Shown in pieces: positions 9,007-17,535 of a stretch of DNA of 64,000 nt. How positions within the stretch are numbered: position 1 is the stretch's first letter; the number at the start of each line of letters is the position of its first letter. The DNA is from Azospirillum formosense (GTDB lineage Bacteria; Pseudomonadota; Alphaproteobacteria; Azospirillales; Azospirillaceae), in the NCBI RefSeq assembly GCF_040500525.1, contig NZ_CP159403.1, forward strand, positions 77,001 to 141,000, given 5' to 3'. Position numbers and translations under genes: made by a program. Below the pieces are notes generated by a model. That model was not told the DNA's origin and did not search any database. It saw only the letters and a list, made by a program, of their open reading frames with translations.

Positions 9007-11499
9007 ATGCTACACTCTTGCGGCAAGGACGCTCCGCGCCCGACCGCTCGCCGCCGCGGTGCCGCCGGCCCCGTGCAGGACGTCCTCGCGCCGGGACTGC
9101 GCCCGGTCGCCCTGGCCGTTTGCTTTGCCAGCGCCGTCCTTGCGGGCGGCCTTCCCTTCGCTTCGGCCGCGCAGGCTCAGACGGCGGCGGCCCGCACGGT
9201 CGACGCCAACGTGCCGGCGGGTCCGCTGGAGGCCGCGCTGCGCGGCTTCGCCTCCCAGGCCGGGGTGAGCGTCGCCGTGGACCCGGCGCAGGTCCAAGGC
9301 AAGACCTCCCAGGGGCTGCGCGGACCGACGACGGTCGAGGACGGCTTCCGCCGCCTGCTGGACGGCAGCGGATTCCAGATCGCGCGCACGCCGTCGGGGT
9401 ACGGCCTCGTCGCGCAGGGTGCCGTGCCGACCGTGGACGCCCCGGCCGGAGCGACGGTGCTGCCCACCGTCCAGGTGTCGGCCAACGCCGGCACGATGCC
9501 GGGCGAACCGCCGCCGCCCTACGCCGGCGGTCAGGTGGCGCGCGGCGGGACGCTGGGTCTGCTGGGCACCAGGAACACGCTGGACACCCCGTTCAGCACG
9601 ACGAACTACACCTCCGAGCTGATCGAGAACCAGCAGGCGCGCACGGCGGCGGACACGCTGATCAACGACTCGTCGGTGCGCACGACCACCGGCGGCAACG
9701 GCTTCGACGACACCTTCCAGATCCGCGGCTTCGCCGTTCCGTCGGGCGACGTCGGCTTCAACGGCATGTACGGGCTGGTGTCCTCCAACCGCGTGCCGTC
9801 GCAGATCATCGAGCGGATCGAGCTGCTGAAGGGTCCGGGCGCGCTGATGAACGGCATCGCCCCCGGCGGCAGCATCGGCGGCGGCATCAACATCCTTAGC
9901 AAACGCGCCGGCGACCAGCCGCTGACCCGCGTGACCGGGCTCTACCAGAGCGACGCCAATTTCGGCGTCCATGTCGACACCGGTCGCCGCTTCGGCGAGA
10001 ACAACGCCTGGGGCGTGCGCTTCAACGGCCTGCTGCGCGGCGGCGAGGCCTCGATCAGGGACGGCGACGTGAAGACCGGCCTCGGCTCGCTGGCGGTGGA
10101 TTACCGGGGCGAGCGGCTGCGCTGGTCGCTCGACGGCATCATCCAGCGCGACGACACCGACAATTTCCGCCCGCAGATCAGCATCCTGCCCACGACGACG
10201 GCCATCCCGTCGCCGCCCGACGCGCGCAGCAACTGGTACCCGGACACCAAGCTGGTCCAGAAGGACAAGACCATCGCCTCGAACATCGAGTTCGACGTGA
10301 CGGACTGGCTGACCGCCTACGCCGGCATCGGCTACCGGGACGGCACCAACGACCAGGTGTTCCCGCAGTCCAACCCCGCCGTGAACGCGCTCGGCAATTT
10401 CACGGTCCGCAACTCCTACTACGACTCCTACAGCGAGACGGTCAGCGGCACCGCCGGCGCGCGCCTGCGCTTCGAGACGGGCCCCGTCCGCCATCAGGTC
10501 AACATCGGCTACACCGGGTTCCAGCGGGAGGAGGGCAACGCCTACATCCAGGCCGCCGGCTCGGCCCCGTCGAACATCTACAACCCGGCGCCGCTGCCGG
10601 TCATCACCGCGCCGCGCACCGATCCGCGCAAGTCGGCGGAGACGACGCTCAGCAGCATCGCGATCGCCGACACGCTGTCCTTCGTCAACGACCGCGTCCT
10701 GCTGACGCTCGGCGTGCGCGACCAGACGGTGAAGGTGAAGGGCTTCAGCACGACGACCGGCGCGCAGACCAGCAGCTACGACGCCAGCGCAACGACGCCG
10801 CTCGCCGGTCTGGTCGTGAAGCCGCTGGAGAACGTCGCGGTCTATGGCAACTACGCCGAGGGACTGACGCGCGGCACCATCGTCGGCGCCGGCTACGCCA
10901 ACACCGGCGCGGTCCTCGAACCCTTCAAGTCGAAGCAGCTCGAAGGCGGCGTCAAGGTCGACTGGGGCACCGTCACCACGACCGCCGCGGTCTTCCAGAT
11001 CACCCGCCCCAGCTCAATCCGCACCGCGTCCAACGAACTGGCCTATGACGGCGAGCAGCGCAACCGCGGCCTGGAGCTGTCCGCCTACGGCGAGGTCCTG
11101 CCCGGCCTGCGCGCCATGGTCAGCGCGACCTTCCTGAAGCCGGAGCTGACGAAGACCGCCGTCGCCTCGGAAGAGGGCAACGACGCCGCCGGCGTGCCGG
11201 ACAAGAGCTTCTCCGCCAGCCTGGACTGGGACACCCCGTGGGTCGAGGGGCTCGCCCTCAACGGGCGGGTGATCCACACCTCGGGCTCCTACCTGACCAA
11301 CGCCAACACGCTGCGCTTCGACGGCTGGACCCGCTTCGACATCGGCGCCCGCTACACCACCGACGTGTCGGGCAAGCCGGTCGTGCTGCGCGCCAGCGTC
11401 GAGAACGTCTTCGACAAGGACTACTGGCTGACCACCGGCACCTACGTGACCGTCGGTTCGCCGCGGACCGTGCTGCTGTCCGCCACCGTCGACTTCTGA
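9007..11499 (+). CDS. TonB-dependent siderophore receptor with N-terminal STN signalling domain (FecA/FoxA type)
   Basis: 830 residues. An extended signal region ends near ASAAQAQ (residue 57). It is followed by an STN (secretin/TonB N-terminal) domain at about 62-130, a plug domain at about 195-305 (FQIRGFAV, ERIELLKGPGALMNG, GGSIGGGINILSK) and a beta-barrel ending in the C-terminal Phe typical of outer-membrane proteins. The family moves ferric siderophores across the outer membrane using TonB energy. GAGGA sits about nine bases before the ATG, and a Fur-box-like site lies upstream. It heads a cassette of four iron-uptake accessory genes. The STN domain normally talks to a FecR-type anti-sigma factor, but no fecI or fecR gene is adjacent. 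Confidence 0.93.
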   Translation: MLHSCGKDAPRPTARRRGAAGPVQDVLAPGLRPVALAVCFASAVLAGGLPFASAAQAQTAAARTVDANVPAGPLEAALRGFASQAGVSVAVDPAQVQGKTSQGLRGPTTVEDGFRRLLDGSGFQIARTPSGYGLVAQGAVPTVDAPAGATVLPTVQVSANAGTMPGEPPPPYAGGQVARGGTLGLLGTRNTLDTPFSTTNYTSELIENQQARTAADTLINDSSVRTTTGGNGFDDTFQIRGFAVPSGDVGFNGMYGLVSSNRVPSQIIERIELLKGPGALMNGIAPGGSIGGGINILSKRAGDQPLTRVTGLYQSDANFGVHVDTGRRFGENNAWGVRFNGLLRGGEASIRDGDVKTGLGSLAVDYRGERLRWSLDGIIQRDDTDNFRPQISILPTTTAIPSPPDARSNWYPDTKLVQKDKTIASNIEFDVTDWLTAYAGIGYRDGTNDQVFPQSNPAVNALGNFTVRNSYYDSYSETVSGTAGARLRFETGPVRHQVNIGYTGFQREEGNAYIQAAGSAPSNIYNPAPLPVITAPRTDPRKSAETTLSSIAIADTLSFVNDRVLLTLGVRDQTVKVKGFSTTTGAQTSSYDASATTPLAGLVVKPLENVAVYGNYAEGLTRGTIVGAGYANTGAVLEPFKSKQLEGGVKVDWGTVTTTAAVFQITRPSSIRTASNELAYDGEQRNRGLELSAYGEVLPGLRAMVSATFLKPELTKTAVASEEGNDAAGVPDKSFSASLDWDTPWVEGLALNGRVIHTSGSYLTNANTLRFDGWTRFDIGARYTTDVSGKPVVLRASVENVFDKDYWLTTGTYVTVGSPRTVLLSATVDF

Positions 11500-11529
11500 T
11501 CCCGCCAAGCCATTCCTTTGGATGACGTC

Positions 11530-12258
11530 ATGAACAAACTTTCCCTCGCCCTCATCGCCGCGCTGGGCTTCGCCATGCCCGTCCAGGCCCACCAGATCTG
11601 GATCGAGCAGCCCGAGCAGGGCAACGCCACGATCCGCTTCGGGGAATTCGGCGAGAACCTGCGCGAGGTCTCGCCCGGCCTGCTCGACAAATTCGGCAAG
11701 CCGGCCGGCACCCTACTCTCCGCCAAGGGCGAGCAGAAGGCCGAGGCCGCCAAGACCGCCGACGGCTTCGCGCTGCCCTTCAAGGCCGCCAACGGCGAGA
11801 GCATCGTCGCCGAGGACACGCTCTACCCGCTCTACACATGGAAGCAGGGCGACAAGGAGACCACCAACTGGTTCCACCCCGCCGCGCGCCTGATCACCGG
11901 CTTCGCCGAGCAGGCGCCGAAGCTGGCGCTGGATCTGGTGCCCACCGGCAAGCCCGGCCAGTTCAAGCTGGTCTTCCAGGGCCAGCCCAAGGCCAAGACC
12001 AAGGTGATGCTGGTCACCCAGTCCGGCTGGGCCAAGGAGGCGCACAGCGACGAGCAGGGGCTGGTCACCTTCGACCTGCCGTGGAAGGGCACCTACGTGG
12101 CCGAGGTCAGCCTGAACGAGCGCACCCCCGGCGAGCGCCAGGGCGCCAACGGCACCGAGAAATACGACGGCGTCAGCTACGTCACCACGGTGACCTACGT
12201 TCACCCCGAGGGTCTGGCGCCGGTTCCCGCCGGCCCGGCGGCGACGCCCAACAAATGA
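11530..12258 (+). CDS. DUF4198 family periplasmic protein
   Basis: 242 residues with a clear Sec signal peptide (MNKLSLALIAALGFAMPVQA, then HQIWIEQPE). The rest is beta-rich, with WFHPAARLITG and a later Ig-like part ending in VTYVHPEG. DUF4198 proteins are periplasmic and often sit beside TonB receptors or metal transporters; their exact function is not established. The ATG at 11530 is preferred to an in-frame TTG at 11518 because it gives a standard signal peptide. It follows the receptor by 30 bp and overlaps the next gene by 4 bp (ATGA), so it is cotranscribed. Role in iron or siderophore handling is inferred from context. Confidence 0.85.
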   Translation: MNKLSLALIAALGFAMPVQAHQIWIEQPEQGNATIRFGEFGENLREVSPGLLDKFGKPAGTLLSAKGEQKAEAAKTADGFALPFKAANGESIVAEDTLYPLYTWKQGDKETTNWFHPAARLITGFAEQAPKLALDLVPTGKPGQFKLVFQGQPKAKTKVMLVTQSGWAKEAHSDEQGLVTFDLPWKGTYVAEVSLNERTPGERQGANGTEKYDGVSYVTTVTYVHPEGLAPVPAGPAATPNK

Positions 12259-12536
12259 CCTCCGTGGCCGGACGGGTCCGTTCTGCTGGACCGCTTGTCT
12301 CGCGCATCGCCGCCGCCCTGTTCGGCGGCTATGCGCTGGCCGCGCTCGCCAGCGTGGCGGTGCTGGCCCTTCCCATCAGCAGGCCGCAGGCGGTGCTCAC
12401 CGGCGAGATGGCGAGTTTCCTCGTCTACGCCGCCGCCGTGATCTGGGTCTTCGCGGTCCGCAGCGCGCTGCGCGCCTGGGCGGGCCTTCTTGTCGTGGCC
12501 GCGCCGCTCTCGCTGGCGGCGTGGTCGGTCTGGTGA
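12255..12536 (+). CDS. DUF3649 family small membrane protein (iron uptake cassette)
   Basis: 93 residues with three predicted membrane helices (around residues 15-40, 50-68 and 72-92), beginning MTSVAGRVRSAG and ending AAWSVW. It fits DUF3649, annotated as an iron-uptake protein because it nearly always accompanies PepSY and DUF3325 genes next to siderophore receptors. The start overlaps the DUF4198 stop (ATGA), suggesting translational coupling. Biochemical function is unknown. Confidence 0.8.
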   Translation: MTSVAGRVRSAGPLVSRIAAALFGGYALAALASVAVLALPISRPQAVLTGEMASFLVYAAAVIWVFAVRSALRAWAGLLVVAAPLSLAAWSVW

Positions 12537-12549
12537 TGGGGAGCCGAGC

Positions 12550-14184
12550 GTGACGACGGACCAGCAAGCGCGCCCCGACGGCCGCGGCCTTCGCCAGAGC
12601 ATGTCCGACCTGCACACGTGGGTCGGGCTGCTTCTCGGCTGGGTGCTCTACGCGATGTTCCTCACCGGGACGGTGTCCTACTTCAAGGACGAGCTGTCGC
12701 AATGGATGCGCCCCGAACTGCCGGCGCAGAGCAATGTGCCGGATCAGGCCGTGGTGGCCCAGCGGGTGGCCGACGAACTGGTCGCCCTGGTGCCGGGCAG
12801 CCCGCAATGGAGCCTGCGCCTTCCGGACGCCCGCAACAACAGCGTCTACGCCTTCTGGCGCACCGCCGGGGCGGCTCCCGGACAGCGCGCCTTCGGCGAG
12901 GGCAATTTCGACCCGGCGACCGGGCAGGCGGTGTCGTCGCGCGCGACGCTGGGCGGCGACTTCTTCTACCGCTTCCATTTCCAGTTCCACTACATGCCGG
13001 TGGTGTGGGGGCGCTGGATCGCCGGGATCGCGGCCATGTTCATGCTGGTGGCCATCGTCAGCGGGGTCATCACCCACAAGAAGATCTTCGTCGATTTCTT
13101 CACCTTCCGCTGGGGCAAGGGGCAGCGCTCCTGGCTCGACGCGCACAACGCGCTGTCGGTGTTCGGGCTGCCGTTCCACGCCATGATCACCTACACGGGG
13201 CTGGTGACGCTGATGGCGCTCTACATGCCCTGGGGCCAGCAGGCGGGGATCAAGACCGCGGCGGAGCGTCAGCAGTTCAACGCCGAACTCAGCGCCTTCA
13301 TCCAGCCGGGCAAGCCCAGCGGCGAAAAGGCGCCGCTCGCCTCGATCGAGGACATGGTGCGCCAGGCCCAGGAGCGCTGGGGTCGGGACGGCGTCGGGCG
13401 GGTCACCGCCACGCATCCGGGCGACGCGGCGGCGCGGGTGGCGGTGGCGCGCGGCGACGGCGGGCGCGTCTCGATGAGCCCGCAATATCTGGAATTCGAA
13501 GGGACCACCGGCAGGCTGCTGGCCGTCCATGAAGGGGTGGGGCCGGCGGCGGAGACGCGCGGCGTGCTCTACGCCCTGCATCTGGGGCGTTTCAGCGACA
13601 GCGTGACGCGCTGGCTCTATTTCCTCGTCAGCCTCGCCGGCACCGCCATGGTGGGCACCGGTCTGGTGATGTGGACGGTGAAGCGCCGGCAGAAGCTGCC
13701 CGATCCGGCCCGGCCCCATGTCGGCTTCCACGTCGTGGAGCGGCTGAACATCGCCAGCATCGCCGGCCTGTCGGTGGCCATGGCGGCCTTCCTGTGGGCC
13801 AACCGCCTGCTGCCGGAGACCCTGGCGGACCGCGCCAACTGGGAGATCCACGGCTTTTTCATCGTCTGGGCGCTGACGCTGCTGCACGGCGTGCTGCGGC
13901 CGGCGAAGAGGGCCTGGGTCGAGCAGCTGTGGCTGGCCGCGGCGCTGCTGGCGCTGCTGCCCGTGCTCAACGCCGCGACCACGCAGCGGCCGCTGTGGCA
14001 GAGCCTGGCCGACGGCGATTGGGTGTTCGTCGGCATGGACCTGATGTGCTGGGCGCTGGCCGCGCTCCACGCCGTGCTGGCGGTCCGCACGCTCCGCCAC
14101 CAGCCCAAGACGCGGCCGGCCCGCAAGCCGGCTCCCGAAACCGTCGACAGGCCGGCCGGCGGCGCCGTTCTGCGCGAGGGTTGA
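12550..14184 (+). CDS. PepSY-associated TM protein, probable inner-membrane ferric-siderophore reductase
   Basis: 544 residues. The N-terminal helix HTWVGLLLGWVLYAMFLTG is typical of the PepSY-TM family, and about six more membrane helices follow. Conserved His residues in or near helices (FHFQFHYMP, the HNALSVFGLPFHAM segment) could bind heme. Relatives such as FoxB and PiuB are linked to reductive iron release from siderophores at the inner membrane. GTG at 12550 is chosen as start because GGGGAG lies seven bases before it; the open frame extends further up but only inside the preceding gene. Gap to the upstream stop is 13 bp and to the downstream start 2 bp. Confidence 0.85.
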   Translation: MTTDQQARPDGRGLRQSMSDLHTWVGLLLGWVLYAMFLTGTVSYFKDELSQWMRPELPAQSNVPDQAVVAQRVADELVALVPGSPQWSLRLPDARNNSVYAFWRTAGAAPGQRAFGEGNFDPATGQAVSSRATLGGDFFYRFHFQFHYMPVVWGRWIAGIAAMFMLVAIVSGVITHKKIFVDFFTFRWGKGQRSWLDAHNALSVFGLPFHAMITYTGLVTLMALYMPWGQQAGIKTAAERQQFNAELSAFIQPGKPSGEKAPLASIEDMVRQAQERWGRDGVGRVTATHPGDAAARVAVARGDGGRVSMSPQYLEFEGTTGRLLAVHEGVGPAAETRGVLYALHLGRFSDSVTRWLYFLVSLAGTAMVGTGLVMWTVKRRQKLPDPARPHVGFHVVERLNIASIAGLSVAMAAFLWANRLLPETLADRANWEIHGFFIVWALTLLHGVLRPAKRAWVEQLWLAAALLALLPVLNAATTQRPLWQSLADGDWVFVGMDLMCWALAALHAVLAVRTLRHQPKTRPARKPAPETVDRPAGGAVLREG

Positions 14185-14186
14185 GC

Positions 14187-14474
14187 ATGATCCACCTGTC
14201 GTCGTTCATCCTGTGTCTGACCGGATTCGCCGCGCTGGCCTTCGCCATGGACCGTCCGCAGCACGACCTGTTCGGCCGGTCCCTGCCGGCGCCCGCGACG
14301 GTCGCCCTGCGCGCTGGCGGGGCGGCTTCGCTGCTGGGGGGGCTGGGCCTCCTCGTGGCGTGGCAGGGCTGGGGGCTCGGGCTCGTCATGTTCAGCGGCC
14401 ACACCAGCCTGGGCGCCGGTGTCGTCCATGGCGCGCTCATCGTCCAGCGGCGCCGGGCCACCCGCCCAAATTGA
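14187..14474 (+). CDS. DUF3325 family small membrane protein (iron uptake cassette)
   Basis: 95 residues, three hydrophobic segments (about 5-22, 38-60 and 63-85), starting MIHLSSFILCLTGFAALAFA. It begins 2 bp after the PepSY gene stop. DUF3325 proteins occur as the last member of the receptor-DUF3649-PepSY-DUF3325 cassette; no activity is established. It closes the iron operon here. Confidence 0.8.
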   Translation: MIHLSSFILCLTGFAALAFAMDRPQHDLFGRSLPAPATVALRAGGAASLLGGLGLLVAWQGWGLGLVMFSGHTSLGAGVVHGALIVQRRRATRPN

Positions 14475-14488
14475 GGGTACGCCTTATT
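14472..14488 (+). repeat. 17-bp element upstream of cstA, copy 1
   Basis: TGAGGGTACGCCTTATT matches TGAGGGTACGGCATATT at 16720-16736 in 15 of 17 positions. This copy overlaps the DUF3325 stop codon and sits 130 bp before cstA; the other sits just before ybdD. A shared regulator site or a dispersed repeat are both possible. Confidence 0.4.
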
Positions 14489-14618
14489 TTTGACCCATTT
14501 TGTCGCGACCGGCGAGTTTGTTCTTCCCGTTCGGGCGTGATGAGAGGATGATTCTCCATCGTTTTCATCAGGTTCATCGTGCTTTTCGACGATTGCGAAT
14601 CGTTTGGGAGGAGTACGC

Positions 14619-16685
14619 ATGCCCCGCATCCTCAATCACGCGCCATGGGTGGTCCTTGCCGTGCTGGGCGCCTTCGCGCTCGGCACCGTCGCGCTGGCGC
14701 GCGGCGAGACCATCAACGCCCTCTGGCTGGTCGTGGCCGCCGTCTGCACCTATCTGGTGTCCTACCGCTACTACAGCCTGTTCATCGCCAACCGCGTCAT
14801 GCGGCTGGACCCGGCGCGCCCGACACCGGCGATGCGCCACAACGACGGGCTGGACTACGTCCCGACCAACCAATACGTCCTGTTCGGCCACCATTTCGCG
14901 GCCATCGCCGGCGCCGGCCCGCTGGTCGGCCCGGTGCTGGCGGCCCAGATGGGCTATCTGCCGGGCATGCTGTGGATTCTCGCCGGCGTGGTGATCGCCG
15001 GGGCGGTCCAGGATTTCATGATCCTGTTCGTCTCGATGCGCCGCGACGGGCGATCGCTCGGTGAGCTGATCAAGGCCGAGCTGGGGGACATCCCCGGCGT
15101 CATCGCCCTGTTCGGCACCTTCATGATCATGGTCATCATCCTGGCGGTGCTGGCCCTGGTCGTGGTCAAGGCGCTGACCAACAGCCCGTGGGGCTTCTTC
15201 ACGGTCGCCGCCACCGTGCCGATCGCTCTGTTCATGGGCATCTACATGCGCTTCCTGCGCCCCGGCCGGATCGGCGAGATCTCCATCATCGGCTTCTTCC
15301 TACTGATCGCGGCGATCCTGCTCGGCGGGCAGGTCGCGCAGAGCGAGACGTGGGCGCCGGTCTTCACGCTGACCGGCATCCAGATCACCTGGATCCTGAT
15401 CGGCTACGGCTTCGTGGCGTCGGTGCTGCCGGTGTGGCTGCTGCTGGCGCCGCGCGACTATCTCTCGACCTTCCTCAAGGTCGGCACCATCGTGATGCTG
15501 GCGCTGTGCATCCTGCTCGTCGCGCCGCCGATGAAGATGCCCAGCGTCACCCGCTTCGTCGACGGCACCGGACCGGTGTGGTCTGGCAGCCTGTTCCCGT
15601 TCCTGTTCATCACCATCGCCTGCGGCGCGGTGTCGGGCTTCCACGCCCTGATCTCGTCGGGCACCACGCCGAAGATGGTGGAGAACGAGCTCCACACCCG
15701 CTTCATCGGCTACGGCGGCATGCTGACGGAGTCCTTCGTCGCCGTCATGGCGCTGGTCGCCGCCTCGTGCATCGAGCCGGGCATCTACTTCGCCATGAAC
15801 AGCCCGCCCGCGCTGCTCGGCACCACGGCGGAGTCGGCGGCCCAGGTCATCAACAACTGGGGCTTCGTCATCACGCCGGAGATGATCACCCAGACGGCGC
15901 AGGACGTCGGCGAGGTGAGCATCCTGTCGCGGGCCGGCGGCGCGCCGACGCTGGCGGTCGGCATGGCGCAGATCTTCTCCGAACTGTTCGGCGGCAAGGG
16001 TATGATGGCCTTCTGGTACCATTTCGCCATCCTGTTCGAGGCGCTGTTCATCCTGACCGCCGTCGACGCCGGCACCCGCGCCGGGCGGTTCATGCTGCAG
16101 GACCTGCTGGGCGTCTTCTTCAAGCCGCTGCAGCGCACGGCGTCCTGGGCCGGCAACCTGATCGCCACCGGCCTGTGCGTCGCCGCCTGGGGCTACATCC
16201 TCTATCAGGGGGTGGTCGATCCGCTGGGCGGCATCAACACCTTCTGGCCGCTGTTCGGCATCTCCAACCAGATGCTGGCGGGGATCGCCCTGATCCTGGC
16301 GACGGTGGTGCTGTTCCGGATGAAGCGGGAGCGCTACGCCTGGGTGACCATGGTTCCGGCGGCGTGGCTGCTGATCTGCACCCTGACCGCGGGCGTGCAG
16401 AAGGTCTTCCACAGCAACCCGGCGATCGGCTTCCTCGCCCACGCCGAGCGCTTCAGCACCGCCGCCAACGAGGGCCGGCTGCTCGCCCCGGCGACCTCGA
16501 TGGAGCAGATGCGTCAGGTGATCTTCAACGATTACCTGGACGCGGCGCTGGCCTCGCTGTTCGTGCTGGTGGTGCTGGCGGTGCTGGTCTTCGGCATCCT
16601 GTCCTGCCTGAAGGCGCTGCGCAGCGACCGCCCGACCACCCGGGAAATCCCGACGGGTGGCGCCACCGCGCGGGCCGGGGATTGA
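14619..16685 (+). CDS. cstA: Carbon starvation protein A family transporter (pyruvate/peptide uptake)
   Basis: 688 residues with about 16-18 membrane helices. CstA hallmarks include YRYYSLFIANRVMRLD, NQYVLFGHHFAAIAGAGPLVGP, SGFHALISSGTTPKM, and FEALFILTAVDAGTRAGRF. E. coli members CstA and BtsT import pyruvate (CstA also affects peptide use) by proton coupling in the inner membrane. The ATG at 14619 is chosen because GGGAGGAG lies just upstream; an in-frame TTG at 14604 lacks a site. The partner gene ybdD follows 66 bp downstream, after a strong hairpin. Induction on nutrient depletion is expected from the family, but no CRP site was recognised. Confidence 0.93.
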   Translation: MPRILNHAPWVVLAVLGAFALGTVALARGETINALWLVVAAVCTYLVSYRYYSLFIANRVMRLDPARPTPAMRHNDGLDYVPTNQYVLFGHHFAAIAGAGPLVGPVLAAQMGYLPGMLWILAGVVIAGAVQDFMILFVSMRRDGRSLGELIKAELGDIPGVIALFGTFMIMVIILAVLALVVVKALTNSPWGFFTVAATVPIALFMGIYMRFLRPGRIGEISIIGFFLLIAAILLGGQVAQSETWAPVFTLTGIQITWILIGYGFVASVLPVWLLLAPRDYLSTFLKVGTIVMLALCILLVAPPMKMPSVTRFVDGTGPVWSGSLFPFLFITIACGAVSGFHALISSGTTPKMVENELHTRFIGYGGMLTESFVAVMALVAASCIEPGIYFAMNSPPALLGTTAESAAQVINNWGFVITPEMITQTAQDVGEVSILSRAGGAPTLAVGMAQIFSELFGGKGMMAFWYHFAILFEALFILTAVDAGTRAGRFMLQDLLGVFFKPLQRTASWAGNLIATGLCVAAWGYILYQGVVDPLGGINTFWPLFGISNQMLAGIALILATVVLFRMKRERYAWVTMVPAAWLLICTLTAGVQKVFHSNPAIGFLAHAERFSTAANEGRLLAPATSMEQMRQVIFNDYLDAALASLFVLVVLAVLVFGILSCLKALRSDRPTTREIPTGGATARAGD

Positions 16686-16696
16686 GCAGGGACACA

Positions 16697-16730
16697 CCGT
16701 ACCCTCACACCTTCGGGAGTGAGGGTACGG
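16697..16730. promoter_or_regulatory. Strong 12-bp hairpin between cstA and ybdD
   Basis: CCGTACCCTCAC and GTGAGGGTACGG form a perfect 12-bp stem around a 10-base loop containing CCTTCGG, a stable tetraloop sequence. It lies 11 bp after the cstA stop and 21 bp before the ybdD start. There is no T-run, so it may protect the cstA transcript end, attenuate readthrough or bind a protein, rather than be a full terminator. Confidence 0.7.
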
Positions 16731-16736
16731 CATATT
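16720..16736 (+). repeat. 17-bp element, copy 2, before ybdD
   Basis: TGAGGGTACGGCATATT, matching 14472-14488 in 15 of 17 positions. Its first 11 bases form the right arm of the hairpin at 16697-16730. Confidence 0.4.
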
Positions 16737-16751
16737 GGAAAAGGACGACCG

Positions 16752-16955
16752 ATGAGCGGCTTGAAAAGCAACCTCAGCCGGTTCCGTGGTTACTTCGAGC
16801 AGACGGCCAAGCTCATGATCGGGGTGCCGGATTACGACACCTATCTGGAGCATATGCGGACCCGGCACCCCGACCAGCCGGCGATGACCTACACCGAGTT
16901 CCTCGACAACCGTCTGCAGGCCCGTTACGGCGCCGGCAAAGCGGGGTGCTGTTGA
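16752..16955 (+). CDS. ybdD: YbdD/YjiX family small protein (DUF466), CstA partner
   Basis: 67 residues with the family features: a Tyr-containing IGVPDYDTYLEHMRTRHPD core, MTYTEFLDNRLQARYG, and a Cys pair at the end (GAGKAGCC). E. coli YbdD is needed for pyruvate uptake with CstA. Start chosen at 16752 with AAGGA about seven bases upstream. It lies directly downstream of cstA, separated by the hairpin described at 16697. Confidence 0.9.
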   Translation: MSGLKSNLSRFRGYFEQTAKLMIGVPDYDTYLEHMRTRHPDQPAMTYTEFLDNRLQARYGAGKAGCC

Positions 16956-16963
16956 GGTGTTGT

Positions 16964-16987
16964 CCCCTCCCCCCTCCGGGGAGAGGG
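16964..16987. terminator. GC-rich palindrome between convergent genes
   Basis: CCCTC/GAGGG arms around a C-rich centre (CCCCTCC...GGGGAGAGGG) fill the 32-bp gap between ybdD and the convergent gene ending at 16988. A similar CCCTCTC/GAGAGGG palindrome occurs at 24500-24526. It may act as a bidirectional terminator or be one copy of a dispersed intergenic palindromic repeat. Confidence 0.45.
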
Positions 16988-17521
16988 TTATAGCAGAGCC
17001 GCCGCGGCCGGCTGGAAGCGCAGGATGTCCGGGGTCCGCATGTCGGCGGGGATCGGAGCGTCCTTGGCCGCGCCGCGCATGGCGGCGGGCGGGCGCGGCA
17101 GGCCGCTGCGGTCGCTGTAGTCGCGGGGCGGCGTCCAGGCCGTCGCTTCCTCCCGGTGCAGCATCGCCGTGCACAGCACGTCGAGCGCCGTCACCGCCGC
17201 GACCGCGCCCAGCGCCGTGGCGACGTTCTCCCGGCGCGGGTTGCCGTCGTGATGCGCCGTCGCCAGCGTGGCGAGGTCCAGCGCGTCCCCGGCGACCCGT
17301 CCCCACATCCAGGGGCGGGCGTCGCCCATCGCCAGCAGCCCGACGCCGGTCGCCACCTCGCGCGCGCCGTAGGCCCGGATCAGCCCGGCCTGCTCCTCCA
17401 TCCCCATCCAGCGGGCGATCCGGCGCCCGGCCACCAGTTCGGCGACGCCCAGCCCGATGCTGAACCAGCCCAGTCCGCGGGCCATCCGGTCCGCCGACGA
17501 ATTCCTGCGGTAATACGCCAT
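16988..17521 (-). CDS. Small membrane protein of unknown function (cyclase/dehydrase-associated type)
   Basis: 177 residues. Hydrophobic stretches at about 15-32, 50-65 and 100-122 are separated by Arg-rich loops (GRRIARWMGM, RAYGAREVATGVG). The tail after about 128 is polar and Pro-rich. The fold resembles the membrane part of proteins labelled cyclase/dehydrase in alphaproteobacteria; I do not recognise a function. It is last in an apparent operon with an alcohol dehydrogenase and an SDR (14 bp gap), with GGGAGG before the ATG. Such trios are often stress-associated, but nothing in the sequence proves that. Confidence 0.65.
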   Translation of the reverse strand: MAYYRRNSSADRMARGLGWFSIGLGVAELVAGRRIARWMGMEEQAGLIRAYGAREVATGVGLLAMGDARPWMWGRVAGDALDLATLATAHHDGNPRRENVATALGAVAAVTALDVLCTAMLHREEATAWTPPRDYSDRSGLPRPPAAMRGAAKDAPIPADMRTPDILRFQPAAAALL

Positions 17522-17535
17522 GGTGCGCCTCCCTG

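Noticed and set aside
12490..12549. Upstream extension of the PepSY gene
   Set aside because: It would overlap the DUF3649 gene and add an Arg-rich stretch before the first membrane helix; GTG at 12550 has a proper ribosome site.
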